Assembly: GCA_016193385.1 (NCBI GenBank)
Contig: JACPSF010000189.1
Coordinates: forward strand, 1-27,731
From: Deltaproteobacteria bacterium
GTDB taxonomy: Bacteria; Desulfobacterota_B; Binatia; UBA9968
Length of the DNA: 27,731 nt
Direction of reading: 5' to 3'
How positions within the stretch are numbered: position 1 is the stretch's first letter; each line of letters begins with the position of its first letter. The notes under the pieces were generated by a model. It saw only the letters and a program-made list of their open reading frames with translations, was not told the DNA's origin and made no database searches. The position numbers and the translations under genes are program-made. Positions 22,820 through 27,731 of this stretch are shown piece after piece.

Positions 22820-23968
22820 TTAGGCGGAGAGCAGGATCCGGTCAGGGACGTAAACGAATCCATCCATCAACAGGCGGGCCGTGCGGGCCAGGGCGGCCCT
22901 GGTGAGCTCCATCTCGCCGTTTTTTTTCGCGATCTCCATTTCCACCTGAATGGTTCCCGTGGGATGGCCGATGCGCACTGCGGGAGGGTTGTCAGGCCGC
23001 GCCCTGCGGTAGATCTCATTGACGATCGTCCCCTCAATCTTAGCCGCTGCTCCGAGGCAGACCGCCCCGGTTACGGCGTAGGCCTTGTGGAGCTTCTGGA
23101 GCGCCGTCATCCGTGCCACGACATCCACCTGAGAGGCCTCTACCGTCCCCTTCGGTGTCGCGTAGGAGGTGGGAGGTGAAACGAGCGCGATCTTGGGTAC
23201 TCCGGGGCTTTTCTGAGTTGCCTCATCTTTTGCGGCGATACCCATAATTTCGGCTACCACGGAGCGAATCTCTTCGCATTTTTTAAGCAGCGCTTCATTC
23301 CCGGCGATTGTCTCGAGGGTCTCGTTGCCTTTTAACCCCAGATCGGATCCGCTGACGAACACGAATGGATTGGCCGCATCCACCATCGAGACTGTCAGAG
23401 TCCCGAGGGTCGGGAACCGGACATCTTCTTTTGCCTTCCCGGAGGGTAAGAGCTTGCCGGTAACGGCGCCGCCGGAATTGATAAAGTCGAGCAGGATCTT
23501 GGAACCGGTTCCCGGGACGCCATCGATGCTGAAATTGCCCTCGCTGACGAACTCGCCGAGGCGCACCGGAAATTCCGCCACGATGATCTTCTTGGTGTTC
23601 GTGTTGTGGATTCTCACCTTGGTGGTCGGCTCTTTGGGCTCGATGAGGCCCCGCAGCAGCGCGTAGGGACCGACGGCGGCGGAGGTGTTGCCGCAGTTCC
23701 CGGTATAATCGATGACGGGCGCGGTGATGCCCACATAGCCGAAGGTATAATCGATCTGCGCGTCGGGAATGGAAGAAGGCCCTATATAGGCGACCTTGCT
23801 GGTCAAAGGATCGGCGCCGCCCAGGCCGTCGATCTGGCGAAGGTCGGGGCTTCCGAAAGCGGCCAGAACCACCCTGTCCCTCTTTTTCGAGTCTCGGGGC
23901 AGGTCTTTATCGAGGAAGAAGATAGGTTTGCTGGTGCCGCCTCTGTAGATCGAGCATGGGATCTTCAT
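22820..23968 (-). CDS. PrpF-family isomerase
   Basis: A 382-residue protein of the PrpF group in the DAP-epimerase fold. The N-terminus (IPCSIYRGGTSKPIFF) and the Cys-bearing DYTGNCGN motif near residue 90 are characteristic, as is the later GHPTGTIQVEME. Known members isomerise unsaturated tricarboxylic or oxalomesaconate-type acids (aconitate isomerisation in the methylcitrate pathway, 4-oxalomesaconate tautomerase). No methylcitrate genes are nearby, so I do not assign the substrate; the symbol prpF would overstate it. It follows pyrR with 46 bases between, on the same strand. Confidence 0.88.
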   Translation of the reverse strand: MKIPCSIYRGGTSKPIFFLDKDLPRDSKKRDRVVLAAFGSPDLRQIDGLGGADPLTSKVAYIGPSSIPDAQIDYTFGYVGITAPVIDYTGNCGNTSAAVGPYALLRGLIEPKEPTTKVRIHNTNTKKIIVAEFPVRLGEFVSEGNFSIDGVPGTGSKILLDFINSGGAVTGKLLPSGKAKEDVRFPTLGTLTVSMVDAANPFVFVSGSDLGLKGNETLETIAGNEALLKKCEEIRSVVAEIMGIAAKDEATQKSPGVPKIALVSPPTSYATPKGTVEASQVDVVARMTALQKLHKAYAVTGAVCLGAAAKIEGTIVNEIYRRARPDNPPAVRIGHPTGTIQVEMEIAKKNGEMELTRAALARTARLLMDGFVYVPDRILLSA

Positions 23969-24014
23969 GGTGCGACGATTTTAGCCTTTTCCCCTTTCGT
24001 GCACAAGTTTGGGC

Positions 24015-24560
24015 TTAGTCCTTGATCACCACTTCATCCACCTTGTCTACCTCTTTAAGCTTAACCTGGACGTCTCCCTTAGCCGGTAAGTTTATCCTCT
24101 TTCCGACAAAATTGGCCGCTATGGGGAATTCCCTCCCGCCCCGGTCGATGAGCACGGCCAGATGGATTAGCCTGGGCCGTCCCAGATCGATGAGGTGATC
24201 TACGGCGGCGCGCACGGTGCGCCCGGTGTTTAGGACGTCATCGACCAAAATGATGGTCTTGTTGTTGATGTCGAAAGGGATGCGGGTGTGATCCACCCTG
24301 CCGGTCGGCAGCAGCGTGTTAAGATCATCCCGGTACAAGGTGATGTCCAGCTCGCCTAACGGGATTTCGCGCTCCCCGCTTTTCCTTAGCATGTCGCAGA
24401 GCCGCTTGGCGAGATAAAATCCGCGGGTGCGGATGCCGATAAAAGCCAGATTCTCGGTCCCGTGATACTGTCGGAGCATCTCTCTGCAAAATTGCTCCAG
24501 GCATTTTTTGATTTCTTGCGCGCTTAGGCGGCGCGCTTTTTTAAGTTCAGATCTCTTCAT
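24015..24560 (-). CDS. pyrR: PyrR-like regulator / uracil phosphoribosyltransferase
   Basis: A 181-residue phosphoribosyltransferase with the PRPP-binding motif TIILVDDVLNTGRTVRAA and the PyrR-type segments IGIRTRGFYLAKRL and ITLYRDD. PyrR proteins bind pyr mRNA leaders to control pyrimidine genes and can also salvage uracil. The start overlaps the end of the amidase gene by 14 bases, so the two are translationally coupled. I saw no clear PyrR-type attenuator in this window, so in this organism it may act mainly as an enzyme. Confidence 0.93.
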   Translation of the reverse strand: MKRSELKKARRLSAQEIKKCLEQFCREMLRQYHGTENLAFIGIRTRGFYLAKRLCDMLRKSGEREIPLGELDITLYRDDLNTLLPTGRVDHTRIPFDINNKTIILVDDVLNTGRTVRAAVDHLIDLGRPRLIHLAVLIDRGGREFPIAANFVGKRINLPAKGDVQVKLKEVDKVDEVVIKD

Positions 24561-25821
24561 TGGCTACCCGGACCATGGTCTCTAACAGGAGTTGCGCTCC
24601 GAGACAGATATCCTCGGGGTCTGTCCATTCTTGCGGGCTGTGACTGATCCCTCTCTTGCTCGGCACGAAGATCATGCCGGCACGGGTAATTTTTGCCATC
24701 TGCATAGCATCGTGACCGGCGCCCGAGGGCATGACCTCATAGGGGATACCTTTTTCTTCACAGCTCCGTTGCAGGAGGCGGATGAGGTGTTCGTCGAGCG
24801 CTACGGGGAGCTCGGAACGAATCGGCAGGATTTCCACGCCGATCGCTCTTCGGGCGGCGATTTCTCTCGCCCGCTCCGTGACCATACCAGCGACCCGTTC
24901 CTTGGCCTCGGCCGTTATACTTCGGATATCGACGGAGAGTTCTGCTTTTCCAGGGATTGCGTTGATGACGCCAGGCTCAATCTTCATGGCGCCGACGGTG
25001 CCGACAACGCGTCCCTGCTCCATTTGAGAGAAGCGAGAAGAAACCTCTTCGACGTAACTGATAAGGCGCGCGGCGGCCACCAAAGCGTCCTTCCGCATCT
25101 CCATCGGGGTCGTTCCGGAATGATCCGCTTGACCGGTGAAGATGACCTTGAAGCGCGTCGGTGCGGCTATAGAGGTCACCACGCCGATCTTTTTGTTCTT
25201 TGCCTCCAGGATCGGCCCCTGCTCGATGTGAAGCTCCAGGTAAGCCTTGATAGTTGCGGGATCGCGTCTCAGCGAAGCCAGGCTGTCGCGGTAGATGCCC
25301 ATGCTCGACAGGATATCTTCGAGTTTCGTCCCTTCGCTGTCCACCGCATGGGTAAGATCCTGGCTTTTGACCTCACCGGCGAGCAGGCTGCTCCCCAGGG
25401 TCGAAAAGCCGAAGCGGCTGGATTCCTCGCCGACGAAGCACACCACTTCCACGGGACACGGCAGCGCTACCGCTTGCTCTTTCAGCGTGCGAACTGCCTC
25501 GAGGGCGCCGATGACGCCCATGGCGCCGTCGAACTTACCGCCCTGCACGACGGTATCCAGGTGCGAGCCGGCTAGAACCGCAGGGGCCTTGGCATTTACG
25601 CCGTCGTGTCGGCCGAAGATGTTGCCGATCCGGTCAATATGGATTTCCAAGCCGGCTTGCTGTATGAGGTGAATCAAAAGCTGTCTTGCCCGAAGCTCTT
25701 TGACGGAGAAGACCAGACGGGTTACCGACCCGTGCTCGCCGATGCCGATTCTGGAGACGGCATTGAAGTCGCGTATTAACCGCTCCGAATTGATTTTTAT
25801 GTCGGGCAACGCGCGCGCCAT
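24547..25821 (-). CDS. Zn-dependent N-carbamoyl amino acid / allantoate-type amidohydrolase
   Basis: A 424-residue member of the M20-related amidase family (hydantoinase/carbamoylase). Motifs: AGSHLDTVVQGGKFDGAMGV with metal-binding His and Asp, VGEESSRFG with the Glu pair, ELHIEQGPILE, the dimerisation-domain GQADHSGTTPM and SGAGHDAMQMA. The family hydrolyses N-carbamoyl-L-amino acids, N-carbamoyl-beta-alanine or allantoate, releasing ammonia and CO2. With pyrR coupled behind it and pyrE divergent, N-carbamoyl-beta-alanine from pyrimidine breakdown is an attractive but unproven substrate. Confidence 0.9.
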   Translation of the reverse strand: MARALPDIKINSERLIRDFNAVSRIGIGEHGSVTRLVFSVKELRARQLLIHLIQQAGLEIHIDRIGNIFGRHDGVNAKAPAVLAGSHLDTVVQGGKFDGAMGVIGALEAVRTLKEQAVALPCPVEVVCFVGEESSRFGFSTLGSSLLAGEVKSQDLTHAVDSEGTKLEDILSSMGIYRDSLASLRRDPATIKAYLELHIEQGPILEAKNKKIGVVTSIAAPTRFKVIFTGQADHSGTTPMEMRKDALVAAARLISYVEEVSSRFSQMEQGRVVGTVGAMKIEPGVINAIPGKAELSVDIRSITAEAKERVAGMVTERAREIAARRAIGVEILPIRSELPVALDEHLIRLLQRSCEEKGIPYEVMPSGAGHDAMQMAKITRAGMIFVPSKRGISHSPQEWTDPEDICLGAQLLLETMVRVANEEI

Positions 25822-25893
25822 GGGATCCTGATTGCTTCTTAAACCGTCTTTATCTTACCAACTTTAGCGCGGGCTTGGAACGGGAATCAAGCG

Positions 25894-25988
25894 TGCCAAA
25901 AAAGATTGGCAAAGTAGAGGGCCTGTGTTATAGGAGTTTTCAGCTATCAGGAAGGGGTCGGGAGTCTTTGGGTCAGGACTCCCGACCC
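25894..25988. repeat. Two hairpins between the amidase gene and pyrE
   Basis: TGCCAA (25894-25899) pairs with TTGGCA (25906-25911). Further on, GGGTCGGGAGTC (25955-25966) pairs perfectly with GACTCCCGACCC (25977-25988) over 12 bp around a 10-base loop. Neither is followed by a T tract, so they are not standard terminators. They could be leader RNA structures or a protein-binding site. Confidence 0.55.
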
Positions 25989-26038
25989 TCTGGCAATCCC
26001 GGTTGGCGCAGGACAGGGGGTCGCGAAAGGTGAGTTCG

Positions 26039-26707
26039 ATGCATGAAGTTCGGGTTCGCATTGCTGAGTCTCTGTTGAAGACGGGATCGATCCAAATTTA
26101 CAAGGATCGTCCTTTTGTATTCGTTTCCGGAAGGATCTCCCCCGTTTACATAGACTGTCGCCGGCTCCTTTCGTTCCCGGAAATCAGGGAAGAGATCATC
26201 GAAGAGCTGGCCAAAATGGCCGAACGGGATATCCGCCTGGAAGCGATTGATGTGATCGCTGGAGGGGAGACCGCCGGCATTCCCTATGCAGCTTTCGTCG
26301 CCCACCGGCTGCGCAAGCCTATGATCTACGTGCGCAAGAATCCCAAAGGCTACGGGCAGACCAAACAGATCGAAGGCATCCTGGAAGCCGGACAGAAGGT
26401 GATGCTGGTGGAGGATTTGATCACCGACGGCATGAGCAAGCTCCGGTTCAATATCGGGATTCGTGCCGAAGGGGCGCGCATCACCCATTGTTTGTGCATA
26501 TTTGAGTACGGGTCGGATCGGCTCAACCTGCACGAAGGGAAGGAGAAGCTGGCCGAACACGGTATCGAACTCTGTATCCTGGCGAACTGGGATGACGTTT
26601 TGAGTACCGGGCTAAGCAAGCAGTACTTTAGCGATAAGGCGAGCGAGCAGATTTTGGATTTCCTGCGGAGCCCTGAAACCTGGGGCCGAAGGATGGGGTT
26701 CGAGTAG
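26039..26707 (+). CDS. pyrE: Orotate phosphoribosyltransferase
   Basis: Converts orotate and PRPP to OMP in UMP synthesis. The ATG at 26039 is preferred, with AAGGTGA just upstream; a start at 26003 would add 12 unconserved residues. The 222-residue product has FVFVSGRISPVYIDCR near the start, GGETAGIPYAAFVA, YVRKNPKGYG and the PRPP motif VMLVEDLITDGMSK. The last reads DGMSK where TTGGS is common, like the form I know from alphaproteobacterial-type PyrE. It is divergent from the amidase-pyrR-prpF group and 15 bases from the following amidohydrolase, which it may share a transcript with. Confidence 0.93.
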   Translation: MHEVRVRIAESLLKTGSIQIYKDRPFVFVSGRISPVYIDCRRLLSFPEIREEIIEELAKMAERDIRLEAIDVIAGGETAGIPYAAFVAHRLRKPMIYVRKNPKGYGQTKQIEGILEAGQKVMLVEDLITDGMSKLRFNIGIRAEGARITHCLCIFEYGSDRLNLHEGKEKLAEHGIELCILANWDDVLSTGLSKQYFSDKASEQILDFLRSPETWGRRMGFE

Positions 26708-26722
26708 AGCTGCTGCTTGACC

Positions 26723-27731
26723 ATGAGGCTTCGCATCTCCAATGCTTATCTGGTCACGCTCAACGAGCGGGATGAGATCATCGAAAACGGCGCCCTGGTG
26801 ATCGAGGGGAAGCGCCTGACTTATGTTGGCCCGGCCGATCGGGTGCCCGCGGGCCCTTTTGACCGCGTCATCGACGGGCGGGGCTTTATCGTCCTGCCCG
26901 GTCTCATCAACGCCCATTGCCACTCTCCCGCCAATCTCTACCGCGGCCTGTTCGATAGCCGCCCGCTGGAGATCTGGCGGACTTACTACCGCGCGACGCT
27001 TCGCGCGATGGCCGCAGAAGACTTCTATGCCAGCGCCCTGCTCGGGGCCATGGAAATGCTCAAGACCGGGACGACTACGGTCCTGGACCATTTCTTCGGT
27101 AATCAGGCCGTCCCTTTCATGGGGGCTGGCGACGCCATCCGGGCCATGCGCGATCTCGGACTGCGCCATGTGGTCTCCCTGACGCTCTCCGATCGGCGCT
27201 ACGAGGACACGGTACCCCTGAAGGAGGCTTCGGCAGCGCTACAGCCCGAAATTGACCGGATGAGCCAAAGCGAGACGCGCGCGACGGACTCCTGGCTTGA
27301 AGAGTGCGCAAACTTCATCGGCGAGTTTCATGACCCCGAAAGACTGACGACCTGCTGTCCTGGGCCTTCCGCAGTTCAGCGCTGCACCGACCGGCTGCTT
27401 CAGGGCGCGGCGCAATTGTCTGAGCGCCATGGCCTGCCCCTGCATATCCATCTGGCGGAGACGAGATCGCAAAAGCTCATGGGACAGAGACTCTTCGGTT
27501 GTTCTCTGTTACGGCATTTGAGCTCCGTCGGGGTGCTGGGGACGAATCTCTCCTTGGCCCATTCCGTCTGGATCGAAGAGGAAGACATCGATCTGTTTGC
27601 CAGTAGCGGAGCCACTGCCGTTCATAACCCGGCCAGTAATCTCCGGCTCGGGAGCGGATTGGCGCCGGTGCCGCGCATGCTTGCCACCGGTGCCCACGTG
27701 GCTCTGGGCACGGATGGAGCCGCATCAAACG
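26723..27731 (+). CDS. TRZ/ATZ-type amidohydrolase (3' end outside window)
   Basis: An open frame of 336 codons that runs past the window end. It is a metal-dependent amidohydrolase: beta-sandwich start (LRISNAYLVTLNERDEII), LPGLINAHCHSPANLYRG with the HxH metal pair, then LPLHIHLAETRS, SLAHSVW, VHNPASNLRLGSGLAPV and ALGTDGAAS, the ordered motifs of the chlorohydrolase/deaminase subgroup. Members deaminate guanine, cytosine, S-adenosylhomocysteine or triazines, so a nucleobase-related substrate is likely beside pyrE but is not shown. The start 15 bases after pyrE suggests one operon. Confidence 0.9.
   Translation, partial: MRLRISNAYLVTLNERDEIIENGALVIEGKRLTYVGPADRVPAGPFDRVIDGRGFIVLPGLINAHCHSPANLYRGLFDSRPLEIWRTYYRATLRAMAAEDFYASALLGAMEMLKTGTTTVLDHFFGNQAVPFMGAGDAIRAMRDLGLRHVVSLTLSDRRYEDTVPLKEASAALQPEIDRMSQSETRATDSWLEECANFIGEFHDPERLTTCCPGPSAVQRCTDRLLQGAAQLSERHGLPLHIHLAETRSQKLMGQRLFGCSLLRHLSSVGVLGTNLSLAHSVWIEEEDIDLFASSGATAVHNPASNLRLGSGLAPVPRMLATGAHVALGTDGAASN

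Noticed and set aside
24592..25575. Plus-strand frame of 327 codons opposite the amidase gene
   Set aside because: Antisense shadow of a well-conserved enzyme; Arg/His/Asp-rich with no recognisable motif.
25955..25995. Intrinsic terminator
   Set aside because: The stem is strong but no T tract follows on either strand.
25989..26038. PyrR-type attenuator before pyrE
   Set aside because: I could not find the conserved PyrR-binding loop or an antiterminator/terminator pair.

Overview
The window joins two kinds of DNA at a tRNA gene. The core part (about 8.44-27.73 kb) looks like the chromosome of a Gram-negative bacterium. It has an OmpP1/FadL-type outer-membrane porin with a signal peptide and a C-terminal aromatic residue, both gltX and glnS, a sigma54 activator with a consensus sigma54 promoter next to it, and several soluble and membrane histidine kinases. 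This gene mix would fit a deltaproteobacterial or NC10/Rokubacteria-like lineage, but nothing here fixes the taxon.

Region 1 (1-8.44 kb) is the right end of an integrated mobile element, phage-like or a phage satellite. Nearly all genes are on the plus strand: the C-terminal part of a possible replication protein, several very small genes, a tape-measure protein, a minus-strand zinc-ribbon/membrane protein, coiled-coil and cysteine-rich proteins, and a HEAAH metalloprotease. Then come about 480 bp of non-coding DNA with paired hairpins and a 20-bp-phased repeat array, a zinc-ribbon protein, a frameshifted HTH regulator and a tyrosine integrase. The integrase reads into the 3' end of a minus-strand tRNA-Glu, so that tRNA is almost certainly the attachment site. 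The other end lies outside the window. A 17-bp sequence containing a perfect dyad occurs three times at gene-block boundaries in the element.

Region 2 (8.44-11.9 kb) is a Glu/Gln translation cluster: gltX followed by tRNA-Gln(CUG) and tRNA-Glu(CUC) on the minus strand, with glnS divergent.

Region 3 (11.9-22.7 kb) starts with a FadL-like porin divergent from a signalling locus. The locus runs: small HTH protein, FabF-like ketosynthase with intact catalytic residues, 7TM-GAF histidine kinase, a protein made of a pseudo-receiver, a degenerate sigma54-type AAA+ domain and a degenerate kinase, and an NtrC-type activator carrying GAFTNA instead of GAFTGA. A textbook -24/-12 promoter then precedes a receiver-kinase hybrid, an unrecognised CxxC protein and a DivK-like receiver. 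My reading is one cascade in which the kinases feed the activator, which drives the second transcription unit. This locus is the best candidate for an undescribed system.

Region 4 (22.8-27.7 kb) contains a minus-strand set (carbamoylase-type amidase, pyrR, prpF-like isomerase) divergent from pyrE and a truncated TRZ/ATZ-type amidohydrolase. This suggests pyrimidine or other nitrogen-compound salvage and catabolism.
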